Notes: generated from the sequence alone by a model not told the origin. 64,000 nucleotides of DNA from Corythoichthys intestinalis (GCF_030265065.1 NC_080396.1:55445001-55509000); one strand, 5' to 3'. Positions 47,401 through 59,582 are shown, counted from the stretch's first letter. Numbers and translations: made by a program.

Positions 47401-50400
47401 GCATCAATTAAAATAAATAAATAAATAAATTTAAATTCACCTTAACTTACTGGCGAACGGAAGTCAGAGGAGACAGCGGGTGTGGCGGTAGAGGAGGATA
47501 CTGTGAGCCTTGTTGTCTAATTTAACAATTGTCTTTTATTAGACACGTAAAACCAATAAATTCTGCATCAATAAGAATTTTTTTTAAAGCGTTTTTATTT
47601 TCACCTTAACATACTGGCGAACGGAGGTTGGAGGAGACAGCGGGTGTGTAGGTAGTGGAGGATACGGTGAGCCATGTTGTGAGCCATATTGTCTAGCCAG
47701 TTCACTCACACGCACACCACGCTCATATTTTACTATGATTTCTTTTTTCATTTCAATAGTAAGCCATAGACTTCATAACTTATTGACATGACAGGGGAAA
47801 TTCGTAAGGGGCTTATTTTCAAAAACTTCAAATATTTTCAGAACCAAAGCTGCTACGGACCTAAAACCAAAACAGGCACCTACCTTAGCTATATATGAGT
47901 CTCAATGAGCAGCGGCATAAAAAAAATTTAAAGTCGTTGCCTAATAAAATCCCGATTAAATATTTTTTTTATATAAATATAACAAAACTTAAAATGGCTT
48001 TAAAATTCTCAGATTTTACATTAGATGCACAAAAATCACCAAATGCAGAGATAATCACCTATATTTTCAGGATCAATAGCAATATTTAATATATCATATA
48101 AGTTTTTGCCCAAAATACCAACTTATTTTTCTTTAATTTACTGCATGTTTTTAACAGCTAATAAATCACTCAATTTTCACATCAGAAACATAATACATGA
48201 GGAAAGCATGCAGAATCAATTATAATATATAAATAGATTACCAATAAATTCTATATACAATCACAACTTTTTATAGAATAGAATAGCCCTTTATTTTCAT
48301 TATACAGTTGTACAATGAAATTCTGGAGCATTTCCCTTTGCAGTGCATGATAAGTTAAAATCTCAAAAGTGACTTGCAAGCAGGGGTCGCGTTAACCGAA
48401 TATTTTCCGTCGTTGACCAGTTTTTTTAAAACGGTGACGGAAAAAACTGAAGTCCGTCCGTCATTTTGACAGGTTGCAATTCACACCCCAGACCACAGGG
48501 TGGCGAGTGAGCATATTAATTAGCTATTGTCTCTCTTAATGCATGACGTCGTTGGCTATTCTGTCAGAATATTGTAGCGTCACCGGGGTCTGGCGGCGGG
48601 ACCGTGATTGACACATCAACGCGAGGTTCTTATTGGTGCACCCGGTGTGCCAGGTAAGATGCATTTAATATATATTTAGAAGATTTGGGGCTGACAACCA
48701 CAATCAAGATCATTGTGTGACGTTGGTGATTGGGGTCTATATAGTTGCCTCTTTTTCTTTGGGGGCGTAGGCGCACTATCCTATTCCCCTCACTATCCAC
48801 TCGCGGGGGCCTGCGCTTGTCATTGACGTTCCTTATTCTCGCTATATGAATATACAACTTTAGCATTTGTTAATAATACGCTCTGTGTGTAGTATCAGCC
48901 ATCGATTTTCCTTTTTAAATGAGCACTTTTAAGCGAACGTAAGAAGTAACAACGGGAACATTTTTAAACAGGCATTTCACGGGAGAGCATTACGACTCTT
49001 CGGCCAATCATGGGAGAGCATTTCGACTTTTCGGCCAATCACATAGCGAAAGCGAGTGGATGGTAAGCAAAGTAAAAAGAGGGAGAAAAATACCACGACT
49101 TCCGTGTCTAATTTTTCGCCGCCAAGCAAGCGGTACAATATTAATTAAAAATGAATGAAAACTAAATACTATTGAATATGTCATCATTATCATTTTAAAA
49201 ATTTAAGTGACAGGTAAAAATAGATTATGACCGGATTTTTATGACCCTGTCAGTCAAAAGGACAGACAACGAAAATGTCTAGCGCAACCTCTGCTTGCAA
49301 GTATAAAATCTAAACAAACAAATATAAAATGCGTATGAGATAGCCCTATGTTAGGGCAGTGCAAATAATTGGAGAGAAGTAGCAGCAGTTTGACAGTTAA
49401 GGCTTTGAATATTGCAGGTGAGTAAGTATTGCACATAAAATATTGCATATAAATGAATATTGGACTATGCCTTGGAGTATTTCCCTTTGCAGTGCATGAT
49501 AAGTTAAAATCTCAAAAGTGACTTGAAAATATAAAATCTAAATAAACAAATATAAAATGCGTATGATACTGCCCTTCTTTATAGATACGGACGTAAAAGT
49601 CTCGATTCTTGGTTAAAAGTAAAAGAAACCGTGCAGCGATTATTTATTTTACGTAAATATGGCGAGTGCGCGGATTGTCTTTAACTTCACTGTGGCGTCG
49701 CCTTACCACAAGTCCACAGCAAAGAGCTTTTTACGTTGAAATTCTTGTGAATAAATGCTTAAATTCTTGACAAATATGGACGTAAAACAGTCTCGATTCT
49801 TGGTTAAAAGCAAAAGAAAACGTGCAGGTAGTATTTATTTTACGTAAATATGGCGAAAGTAAAGCTCTTCTTTAAGTTCACTGTGCCGCCACCTTACCAC
49901 AAGTCCACACCATCACTCCTGAGACATTCCCTCCTGTTTGTATGTGGTACAGCTTTCGTAGTTTTTCAAATATCCAAGCTTAAATCTGACATGAGTGTGT
50001 GCCGTCTGTTGGGAATAATTCATACCTTAAAATATTACGCAATAATTACCTGACTCCGTTTTAGTGTTATATAAGTTTTACCTTATCACCAAACACTCTT
50101 CCAACAATTACGCGTATTCGTTCTGAAAAGAAAGGCGTCAGGAAGCCGGCATTTTCACACACGAGTGGATTTATTCCTAACAAGTAAATCTAATACAGCC
50201 CTTGGGTCTCTGGTCCCTCTCAGTACAGCCTCGTACTTCCCTGTGTCTATCAGGAGAAGCACACACCCCGAGTTGCCCAAGAATGATTCATACTACACAA
50301 TATGCAAATACATGTTCCTATCGACTATTGATTGGCTATGTGATATCTGCAATTATTCTTAGCTTGCTCTGATTGGTTTAAATTCCCCTGCAGGATGGCG

Positions 50401-53400
50401 GGGTCTTCTCTCTTTATCTCCGGGTGGTCCCTCTCAGTATGCGGGACAGCCGGGTTGTTTTCCCGCCTTTTGAGACAAAAGGGAGCGTCTGCCCCCCTTG
50501 TTGTGGTTGACTGTGGGCTTGTTCTGCAAGTCCTGTAATTGTGCCTTCACACACATCTGTTATGTTATTTCCTGACACTTGTAGGAATGCCTCTGCCATT
50601 ACATTTGACTGTTGATTAAAGTTATGCATGGTAAAACACTGTTTTCTCTTATTTTGAAATTACTTTACCTTCACGTCTTTGGCTATTACTAAATGAAGCT
50701 CAGCCCCCTATGATAAAGCGTGACGCAAAGAATGACAAAGTGTCAGGTCAATAGGTAATGAAGTCTATGAGTAAGCGTCACCTTCTTCCTTTTTTCGCCA
50801 CTACTACAACTTACACTGACTTTCTTGGGAGCCATGATGATTTCTCTCACAAGAAAATCTGGCATGCTGCCAACTTGCCGAAAAACAATGAAATTGCCAC
50901 GCTGTAATAAATTGTCGTATTTGGAGCAGATGATGAGTCAAATTTTACCTTGTATGTCGAAAAAAATCTTATGTCAAGTCGATCGTGCGTATGTCTAGGG
51001 ACTACTGTATGTACGTATAACAAAAGTACAATATTGCTTGATGAGTAGTAATTATGGTGTTGTGTGTCAATTCATCAATACCTTTTCGATGTCTTTTTCC
51101 GGTCAAGCCTATGTCAGCTGATATTGCCACATATAGACTGAAAATAATTCACACCTACTCAAAGTTACAGTCCTCATGAACAGGTTTTACCCTGATGAAG
51201 ACTGTCACACACGGTACTCAGTGATCATTTACATAAGTACAAGAGAAAATGCAGACTCTTTTCAAAAAGCTGTCAAACAGTCAAATTAGGCAGGCTTTGA
51301 AATAATTAAGAGTAATGATTGATTTGCAAATGATTCGTGAAAAGGATTGATTTGAAAAAATTGTCTCTGCTATAGCGACCGGTCCATAATACATTCTAAT
51401 GTAACCATTTGTCGTCTTTTTCAGAGTATGATTTTCTAAGAAAGATCAACATAAGACAGGAAATACAAGAAAATTCAGTACAGGAATTGGCCGTGACCAG
51501 CATCCAAGGTTCAGCCAACCCTGCCACCGTGTCATTCACTGAGAGCAATCCCATGACCAGCATCCAAGGTTCAGCCAACCCTGCCACCCTGTCATTCACT
51601 GAGAGCAATCCCGAACAAATTTCGTCACCACTTCCATCAGGGCTAAGTACAAGGAACATATTCACTCAAGTACAACCCAACTTTTCAGAGTATGACATAG
51701 CTCAAATCCATGAAAGACAAGAAACAGCAGGCAATGAGTCTCCACTGTCTACTCCCTCAAGATCATCCACTGTATCTGTCACTGTCAACAAAATGCCGGA
51801 AACACCAAGACCAGTTTCTGTATGTCAATCGCATCTATCTCATTCAGAGGACAGACCTGAATCAGTGACCTCACAGTGTGTAGCAACCTATTCATCTGAT
51901 ACAGAGGACCTAACTAATCCAGTACCAAGTACAGAGGACATGTTAGGAACAGCTCAAATTGCAGAAAGGACATCATCAATTACCTATACAGGGTCTGACA
52001 TCATCATCAAGATCAACACAAGACAAGAATCCCACGAAATAGGCAGAGCGGACTCTCCTATGCCTTCCAATACTTTATCAGTCATTGTGAACGTAACAGA
52101 GGAAATATCAAGACCAATGTTACTGCCAACACAGCGTTCATATGGAGAGATGAATGTATCTGATACACAAGTCACTTCTTCAATATCAACGCAAAATACT
52201 GAAGACTTTCCTGGATCTGAATCAAATGCAGTGGAAATGCCTGGATTAGAGATCAGTCACACAGATGGCACAAGAGAAGCAGTAACAGGTGCAAACGACC
52301 TCTCTAGATTAGTGCCAATTCAGGAAAATATTTCTTCTGAGTATCACAGAGCAGAAAAAAGACTAGATGGAGTAGAATCTCTTACATCCTGTGTGTCAGG
52401 TTCAACCAATGTATCAGTCATTGTGAGCAAAACGGGGGTAATATCAGGAGCCGTGTCGCTACCACAACTCCATGGAGAATTCCATGTATCTAGTACAGAG
52501 AACATACCTGGAACAATGTCACTACAGTGTTCACATGAAGAGATATACACACCTGAAATAGAGGACATATGTGGAACAGTTTTCGTGGCACAGTCTCAAA
52601 AAGGAGTGATGTCAGATCTTGGGGAAATGTCATCTGAATTGCTGCCATTTCCTCATTCACAGGAAGAAATCTATGTTCCTGATACAGAAGAATTATCTCG
52701 AGCAGACTCTAGGACACAAACATGCAGTTTGATGCCTACGTCAGATTCAGATGATGTATTTGGACAGGTTCCATCAGCACATAAAGGAAAGGCAACTATG
52801 GAGAACATAGATAGACCAATACCACAGCTGCATGAGGAGATCACAGCATATAATACAGAGGACATTAGTGAACTAGATCCAAACACAGACATATACAGAT
52901 CTGAGGAAATCACAGAGGAAAAACTGACTCTATCAGTTAAAATAAACAAAAGGACAGACACAACAAGAGAGGACTCCCCTACACCAAGTTCTTCCACCTT
53001 ATCGGTGAATGTAAGTATCACGGAGGAAACACCGAGATTCTTGCAGCAGTCACATACCACACTGCCAGAACCGTGTGAATTACTACCATATTCAGATGAC
53101 ATTTCTGGATCGATGCCAATTAGAGAAGACATAATGAATACTACTGATCACCCAGATGAACTACTTATATCTAGTTCTGAAAATGTAACACACATTGAAA
53201 GAAACACAGAGGACATAGCAGAATCACTTGGAAATACCCAATTGTCTGATACAAATATATCCGCCCCCGTTTCATTGCCTCAGTCGCATGAAGAGCTCTA
53301 TGCTTCGGATCCAGAGGGCACATCTACACTAGTGTCACAGCCTCAATCACATAAAGATATTCATTTCTCAGATAAAGAGGTCATGTGTACACCCGTGATA

Positions 53401-55440
53401 TTACCACAATCACATGAGGAGATCCCCTTTTCTGATAGAGATGACATCACCCCTGAACAGGTTCTAAGTACAGGGGAAATAACTGGCCCAATGTCCCAAC
53501 AATGTGAAGAGTATAATTTAGTTTATAATGACTTGTCCATCAAGATCAACAAAAGACAAGAAACTAAACAAATCCCAGGGGAGGAGTCTCCTGTTTCGAC
53601 TGTATCAAATACATCCACTGTCTCAGTTATTGTTAGCAAAACAGACGGGCCAATTCCAGATCCTGGACAAGTGTCTACATCACAATCACAGGGAGAATTC
53701 CTTACATCTGATACAGAGGACACATTTGAACAACTGACACAAACAAAGGACATATCTACATCCCTCTCGGTTACAGAAGACATATCCTCGCCTGGGCCAA
53801 ATTCCCACGTGGAGTCTGACATCTTAATCAAAATCAACAAAAGGCAAGGGACACAAGAAATAACTGGGCTGGAATCTCCTTTGTCTGCTGTATCAAGTTC
53901 ATCCACAATATCTGTGACTGTGAACAAAACAGAAGACATATTGGGGTCAGTATCACTGCCACAATCAAATGGAGAGATCCATATATCTGAAATGGACAAC
54001 AAATGTGTACAAATGTCATCACAACTTGAAGAGGGGCTTTCATCTGAACCAGTACCAAACATAAGGGATTTATCTGAATCTGTGCATAACACAGAGAATA
54101 TATGTGAAACAGTGCAAAGCACAGAAGACATATTAGTTCCTGCACCACTTAATCATGTAGAGTCCGACATTGTCATAAAAATCAACAGAAGCCAAGAAAC
54201 AACAGGAGAGGATTTGTCTACTGTATCAATTAGTATGAGCAAAACAGATGGACTTCAATCACACGAAGAGATTAATATATCAAGGACAGATAATATACAG
54301 ACAGTAGTGTCTTCGTCAAAAAATGAGAGCTTGTCATTTAATGCAGAAACCATATCAGGTCCAGTGACAAATATAGAGGAGAGATTGGTAAAAGTGTCAA
54401 ATACACATGACCTATCTGGAGCTTGGTCACAACCACATGAAGACATCACTGCATCTGGTACAGATATACCTGAACTAGGGTCATTCTCACAAGGCATACC
54501 CACTGCTGCACCGACTACTTGTGCAGATTCTGACATTGTTATAAAAGTGAATAGAACACAAGAAACAGTAGGAGATGAGTCTCCTATGGCAACTGTATCA
54601 AACATGTCTACTCTTTCAGTTACTGTGAGCAAAACAGAAGAATTATCTAGACCAGCATTGTTCCAGCAATCAGATGGAGAAACCCATGCAATAAATGCAG
54701 AGGACATGTCTGAACAAATACCAGGAGAGTTATCTTTATCTTTTACAAGTATTCAGTCTGAGCAACAAAATACAGAGGATGTATGTAAACTCCAAAGAGA
54801 GATAACTACCTCTGATACAATGCTTATATCAGAACCAAGTACTTCGGTAGAGTGTGACTTCTCAATTACGATCAACAAAACGCAAGACATCCAAGAAACT
54901 GTAGCAGTAGTTGCGTCTCCATCATATGCAGTGTCAAGTTCATTCAGCTTATCAGTCACCATGAATGATACAGAGGAATTGCAAATGCCAGCGCCATATT
55001 CATTTGTAAATTATGACTTAATGATAAAAATTGACAGCTCAGAAACTACAGTCGAGGCAAGTTCATCTACTCGATCAGCCAATGTAACCAACAGAGAAGA
55101 AGTAGGCTTGATGTTGCATCGAGAGGTCCAAGTGCCTGATCTGGAAGAATTGCCTACTGTGCCATCACCCATAGAGGTCATACAGCCCAAAGAAAGCCCT
55201 GAACCAGTTAGTGAAGAACTATCTGAACCAGAACCTGAATCGCCGCAGAAAGAATCAGAAGACAGTTTATCTGAACACATGTCAGAGCCAGATGAAGAGG
55301 ACATACCTTGCCCGGTGCTGTCTCCACATGGAGAGATCACTCTGTCTGATACCGAAGATGTGTCTGAACTCGATAATGAGGACACTGAAGAAATTGTACC
55401 AGAGCCTGAACCGGAACCAGAGCCAGAACCAGAGCCTGAA

Positions 55441-55472
<32 letters not shown>

Positions 55473-55515
55473 TGAACCAGAGCCTGAACCAGAGCCTGAA
55501 CCAGAACCAGAGCCT

Positions 55516-55553
<38 letters not shown>

Positions 55554-56655
55554 GCCAGAACCGGAACCCGAACCGGAACCCGAACCGGAGCCCGAACCGG
55601 AGCCTGAACCAGAGCCTGAACCAGAGCCCGAACCAGTGCCCGAACCCGAGCCTGTTCCTGAGCCTGAACCAGAGCCCGAACCGGAGCCTGAACCAGAGCC
55701 TGAACCAGAGCCTGAACCGGAACCTGAACCAGAGCCTGAACCGGAACCAGAACCAGAGCCCATAAAAGTACCATCACCACCTCCTGAACCGGAACCACCA
55801 GAGTGCAGAGATGTTGCCACATCAACTTCATTTCCAGATATAGATGATTTATCTGAAGCATTTCCAGTGAGCCAATCAGAAACAACGGTATCTGACAAAT
55901 TATCTAAAGATTCTATAAAATCAATCATCCCCCCTATCCAACGCAAAGCTGATGCTCAGGAAGTTAAATGGAAGGGACTTTCGAAGGAAGACAAGAAAGG
56001 GCCACAGCCACCTAAACAGCTACGGAAGCTCTCACCTATCCCACAAAAAGATTCTTCTCAGGGTGCAAAGAATGGCTTGGAGAAAAAAAAAGCATCACTA
56101 TCAAAGTCCAAACCAATTCTTGCACCAATTCAGTCCAGCAGCACAAGTGATGAATCAGTGAGAGTGAAATCGAGAGGGGTGCAGACAGATTTGCCTGAAA
56201 AACCAAAGCTCTCACCAATTTCTCCGAAAGCACCAAAACCAAAGCCAGCTTTGCTAAAAGAGGAAAGCAAAGGCCTTCAGACTCATAAACAACGAATGCT
56301 TCCACCTATTGTGAATCAGAAAAACAAGGGAAGAACATCCAAAAAAGACACAGACAAACTCAGCACAGGCCCTCCAGCCAGTCGGACACCGTACAGGCCA
56401 AAGGGAGGAATGATTGTGGACCGAGAGCTCATGCCACTGAGATTTAAAGCAGAGATTGAGAACAATAGGTTACTGGACTTTGGAGTGAATAAGAAGGCCA
56501 ACTCTACAGATACGAAAAGAACAATAAAAATAGCACAGGAGTCTCTTGAGTCCTCTACGGTTTTATGCCCAAATTGTGGCCATAATGCTTCTCTAATTAG
56601 ATGCAAACATAAGGCATTGAAATGTGACTCTTGGAATCCATTTTTAGGGACCTAA
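44440..56655 (+). CDS. CABYR-like protein, giant repeat-expanded copy (1805 residues)
   Basis: Exon 1 (44440-44626) encodes an RII-alpha docking domain ([28 protein letters not shown]) parallel to gene 1. After a 6.8 kb intron, the CTTTTTCAG acceptor at 51424 opens a single exon of 5231 bp (51425-56655), in phase, with no stop until 56653. Exon 2 starts [13 protein letters not shown], the counterpart of gene 1 ESDFLMTISRQRE. It then repeats this module about ten times (cores [12 protein letters not shown] near 51994, [10 protein letters not shown] 53530, [11 protein letters not shown] 53815, [12 protein letters not shown] 54163, [12 protein letters not shown] 54529), each followed by a Ser/Thr-rich ESPxSTVSxxSTxSVTV segment. 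Residues about 1388-1508 are nearly pure Pro-Glu. The end carries [18 protein letters not shown] as in gene 1, plus a Cys-rich tail ([16 protein letters not shown]). It is acidic, disordered and probably flagellar. Extra exons in the intron cannot be excluded. Confidence 0.72.
45440..45793 (+). pseudogene. Unrecognised exon-like coding fragments inside the giant gene's intron
   Basis: After a good acceptor (CTTTGCCTGCAG, ending 45439) a frame reads [20 protein letters not shown] then [20 protein letters not shown] to a stop at 45587. A second piece after TTTTCAG (from 45641) reads [15 protein letters not shown] to a stop at 45793. The two do not join in phase and no clean donors are seen. Composition looks protein-like, so this may be a decayed gene or retrocopy. 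I do not recognise the family. Confidence 0.28.
46036..46593. mobile_element. Tigger-type MITE with TA flanks
   Basis: The ends CATTGGTACCTCTACTTACG and the complement CAGTGGTACCTCTACTTAAG are flanked by TA on both sides (46034-46035, 46594-46595). The family matches the coding remnant at 56997-57831. Non-coding. Confidence 0.75.
47291..47700. repeat. Three tandem units of about 160 bp
   Basis: Units beginning near 47291, 47452 and 47616 share CGGAGGAGAC/AGAGGAGACAGCGGG, GGATACGGTGAGCCATGTT and AATTTAACAATTG blocks. They are diverged, so the array is old. It is non-coding, in the intron of the giant gene. Confidence 0.7.
48381..49293. mobile_element. hAT element with perfect 8-bp duplication
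   Basis: The ends CAGGGGTCGCGTTAACCG and complement CAGAGGTTGCGCTAGAC are flanked by a perfect CTTGCAAG on both sides (48373-48380, 49294-49301). The interior includes an 80-95 bp piece of the THAP transposon (48652-48745). No transposase frame was recognised. Confidence 0.85.
48652..48745. mobile_element. Fragment of the THAP transposon inside a hAT element
   Basis: GGTAAGATGCATTTAATATA and the following ~60 bp match the segment next to the THAP exon donor in the copies at 10326 and 28885. It runs directly into GTTGGTGATTGGGGTCTAT, the complement of their left terminal repeat. It is an internally deleted derivative or captured piece. Confidence 0.65.
49588..49911. repeat. Direct repeat, two copies of about 135 bp
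   Basis: 49588-49730 and 49778-49911 share GGACGTAAAA, TCTCGATTCTTGGTTAAAAG, TATTTTACGTAAATATGGCG and CCTTACCACAAGTCCACA. The short frame in the second copy has no further support as a gene. 50050-50640 is non-repetitive by eye and has no gene. Confidence 0.6.
50690..51012 (-). mobile_element. Tigger (pogo-type) fragment
   Basis: The right end TATGTCTAGGGACTACTGTA resembles the Tigger terminus. On the minus strand from about 50836 a start reads MAPKKVSV then GEKRKKVTL, the beginning of a Tigger-type transposase. The rest is lost. Confidence 0.45.
51494..51613 (+). repeat. 60-bp in-frame tandem duplication in the giant exon
   Basis: Two adjacent 60-bp units (51494-51553 and 51554-51613) are almost identical and encode [19 protein letters not shown] twice. 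One visible difference is G to C. It is the youngest visible step in the exon's expansion. Confidence 0.9.
55399..55761 (+). repeat. Hexanucleotide array coding Pro-Glu repeats
   Basis: About 60 hexamers of CCAGAG, CCTGAA, CCGGAA, CCCGAA and CCAGAA encode 121 residues of alternating Pro and Glu, broken only by two Val substitutions ([12 protein letters not shown]). Synonymous variation between hexamers is high. The antisense frame reads Gly-Ser repeats, an artefact of the hexamer. Confidence 0.95.
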
Positions 56656-56996
56656 CGTGAATGATACTGTGTCATCTCTAAAACCAAAACTGGCCATAAT
56701 TGCAAGTCGAGGTCTACAGCCCAAGAGGATAACTGGTCTGTTTGCCAGGCTCAACAGCTTTGTCACAGAGTTGATTTTGTCTGGTTCGGGTCAACTTCGG
56801 GTCCCCTCTCAGGGCAGACTTTTAGTGCGCTCAGTCTTGTCTACCCAAGACATTTTCTGACGGCACTGACTTTGTTGCATATGTGGAGTAAAAGTGAACA
56901 ATGGGGTCTCCAGTGCACCGCTCTGCAATGTGGTGTTATGAGAAATCATTAAAAATGAGGGAAGTGCTAGGTTTTCCGTACCAGCTTTCCACTATA

Positions 56997-57831
56997 CAGT
57001 AGTACCTCGACGTACGATCGCTTTGACACATGATCTTTTCGACATCCGACGTAAAATTTGACTTGCCATTTGTTTCTACATGCGACGACATGATCTAAAT
57101 ATGTCGATCTAATGCAGCACCGCAGTTTCTTTGTTTTCCGGCAAGACGGACACATGACAGATTTTCATGTGAGAGGAATCAACATGGGTTCCAACAATGC
57201 TAGTGCAGGAGGTGAAAAAAGGGAACAACTGTGATGCTTTCTTATACCACTGACATGAAGATAGAAATGATCGAAAAATATGAGCGTGGGATGCGCATCC
57301 GTGATATGGCTCGCTCAACAGTACAGCCGTAGACAGTCTTTGACGGTCCTACTCCGTTCGCCAGTCTTTATAAGTTAAGGAGGCAGTTATTATTGTTGTA
57401 ACATCGCCAGCTTCGTCAGGTTTCTAATCATTTATTGCATCAACTTGAGCCTAACGTCCCCTGCAGCAAGTAAACAGTGAAAGTGAAACTAAAAAGGCTC
57501 ACTCCATCAAGTCAGCCACGCGATGCGTTCAGATACACCACGCAAACACATTCGCTACTTTAGAACCCGATTTGTTACATTATTACAGGCATTATTATTA
57601 TTATTGCTATTTTTATATTCCGATTTTTATCAATAATGTGTTTGTTTTGCTCTTTGTAATTGATATTTGCAATAGTAACATCAATTTTCATTGAGAATTT
57701 AGTGTTCGTTTTCTAACGAATTAATGGAATTATAATGTATTTTTATGGGAAAATCCTGCTCGACATATGACCATTTCCACTTACAAACAAGGTGCTGGAA
57801 CAAATAAACTTTGTATGTAGAGGTACCACTG
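56997..57831 (+). mobile_element. Tigger-type (Tc1/mariner-pogo) element with TA flanks
   Basis: The ends CAGTAGTACCTCGACGTACG and complement CAGTGGTACCTCTACATAC are flanked by TA (56995-56996, 57832-57833). Around 57185-57330 broken plus-strand frames encode a psq-type helix-turn-helix start (GGEKREQ, MKIEMIEKYERGMRIRDMAR) with stops and at least one frameshift. The catalytic part is missing. Confidence 0.8.
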
Positions 57832-57839
57832 TATTTTGT

Positions 57840-58610
57840 AAATTGTATCAGTAGGGTTTATGTGATGTGAACAAGTCATATAGCGTTCTGTTTGTCTGAG
57901 TGACAAATGGGGATGGCATAGTCAATCAATGCCTGGGTTATCTGTAAGGGATGACTATGTCGTTGGAGGTTTGGTTCCTTCAAATGTGAGAAATAAATTG
58001 ATCCAAACGGGTGATCTAAATCATCAGAAGTCACCATCTCTGATGGTTCGGTATGCTGGAGTACAGGCATCAAAGCTACAATTGCTTACAGACTATAACC
58101 GATCAGAAGGGTCGGGTATGTGGTTGGGTTGAAGCTCGGCCACAGATTTATTTAAGATCACTGTGTCAGTGAGCCATAGAGGAAGTTATTTCTGCACATT
58201 TTTTTTTACACATCTACCTCCACTAGGACTGTGTCCTGCAACTTTTAATGCTGCACAATTAAAAGCACCGTTGTGGTACTTTGATATTTCTTTTTAATGT
58301 AATGTAATGTTTAATTTTAATAATTGTGTTACTTTTGTTTTTGTTTTTTTATTTTTTTTTATTTCTACAACAATGTAAATTTCCACTGGAAGGCACATTT
58401 TCAGAGGAAGGAGAAATAAAAACAAAGCAAGAAACACAAAAATCTAATGTGGTTCTTCTGTATGTAAATATCTGAGATTTACGTAATATAATGTTTACCA
58501 CTTTTCCTGAAACTATATTGTGTTACTTCCACTCTATGTACAGCACAAGCAAGTGACAAATGTTGCAAATTCACTTTGTCTGACTTGTTTAATTTAAACA
58601 TTCCAATCGT
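57840..58610. other. Intergenic stretch without a supported gene
   Basis: AT-rich DNA between the Tigger and Tc1 elements. The short frames seen at 57876-58132 lack domain or splice support. Confidence 0.3.
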
Positions 58611-58611
58611 A

Positions 58612-59582
58612 CAGTGTATCACAAAAGTGAGTATCCCTTGCATTTCTGCAGATATTTAAGTATATCTTTTCATGGGACAACACTGACAAATTGACACTTT
58701 GACGCAATGAAAAGTAGTCTGTGTGCAGCTTATATAACAGAATTCATTTATTTTCCCCTCAAAATAACTCAAAATATAGCCATTAATAACTAAACCCCTG
58801 GCAACAAAAGTGAGTACACTCCTTAGTGAAAGTTGTCAATATTGACATACAACATGTCATCTGTCAATATTTTGTATAGTCTGAGCACTAACAGGCTGAC
58901 CCCCCACCTCTTCAATCTCTGCAGTAATGCTGACAGCACTCCTGCGACGATCTTTTAAAGAAAGCATTTGGATGTGACGCTCAGCACGTGCGCTCAGCTT
59001 CTTTGGATGACCAACCCGAGGAATGTTCTGAGTGGACCGTGCTCTTTTAAAGCGCTGGATGATCTTAGCCCCTGTGCTGCAGCTCAGTTTCAGGGTGTTA
59101 TGGTGTTGGCAATCTTGTAGCCTTGGTCGTCTTTATGTAGCACAACGATACGTCTTTTAAGATCCTCAGAGAGTTCTTTGCCATGTGGTGCCATGTTGGA
59201 ACTTTCAGTGACCAGAATGAGAAAGTGTGAGAGCTGCACTACAAATTTGAACACACCTGCTTCCTATGCACACCTAGACCTAGTAACACGAACGAGTCAC
59301 ATGACATTTTGGAGGGAAAATGACAAACAGTACTCAATTTGGACATTAGGGATGTAGTTTCTAAGGGTTGTACTCACCTTTGTTGCCAGGGGTTTAGATA
59401 TTTATAGCTATGTTTTGAGTTATTTTGAGGGGAAAATAAATTAACTCTATTATATAAGCTGCGCACAGACTACTTTTCATTGTGTCAAAGTGACATTTTG
59501 TCAGTGTTGTCCCATGAAATGATATACTTAAATATCTGCAGAAATGCGAGGAGTGTAGGCTACTCACTTTTGTGATACACTA
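58612..59582 (-). mobile_element. Deleted Tc1 element
   Basis: The ends CAGTGTATCACAAAAGTGAG and complement TAGTGTATCACAAAAGTGAG sit in long inverted repeats (about 200 bp) with TA flanks (58610-58611, 59583-59584). On the minus strand from 59194 the N-terminus MAPHGKELSEDLKRRIVVLH and RAERHIQMLSLKDRRRS of a Tc1 transposase remains, with a frame break near 59095. The catalytic half is absent. Confidence 0.85.

Larger units (their letters stand above)
48271..49570 (-). mobile_element. LINE 3' tail fragment with an internal duplication, split by a hAT element
   Basis: AATAGCCCTTTATTTTCATT at the left is the 3' end of a fish LINE (read on the minus strand). A block of about 100 bp (TTTCCCTTTGCAGTGCATGA, AAATCTCAAAAGTGACTTG) occurs at about 48328 and again at about 49480. 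The first copy is interrupted by the hAT element at 48381-49293. No reverse transcriptase coding remains here. Confidence 0.55.

Noticed and set aside
47291-47700. CRISPR-like array
   Set aside because: The units are long, diverged and lack short identical repeats with unique spacers; this is eukaryotic DNA.
50090-50577. Possible minus-strand solo LTR (TGTCAGG start, AATAAATCC near the far end)
   Set aside because: I could not find matching target duplications or a convincing second border, so it is not listed as a feature.
55211-55765. Overlapping plus-strand frame rich in Asn-Gln-Ser
   Set aside because: A frame shadow of the same hexamer array within a longer, better supported coding exon.
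55011-55946. Antisense open frame of 311 codons, mostly Gly-Ser repeats
   Set aside because: It is the complement of the Pro-Glu hexamer tract; no start context, splice sites or independent composition support it.
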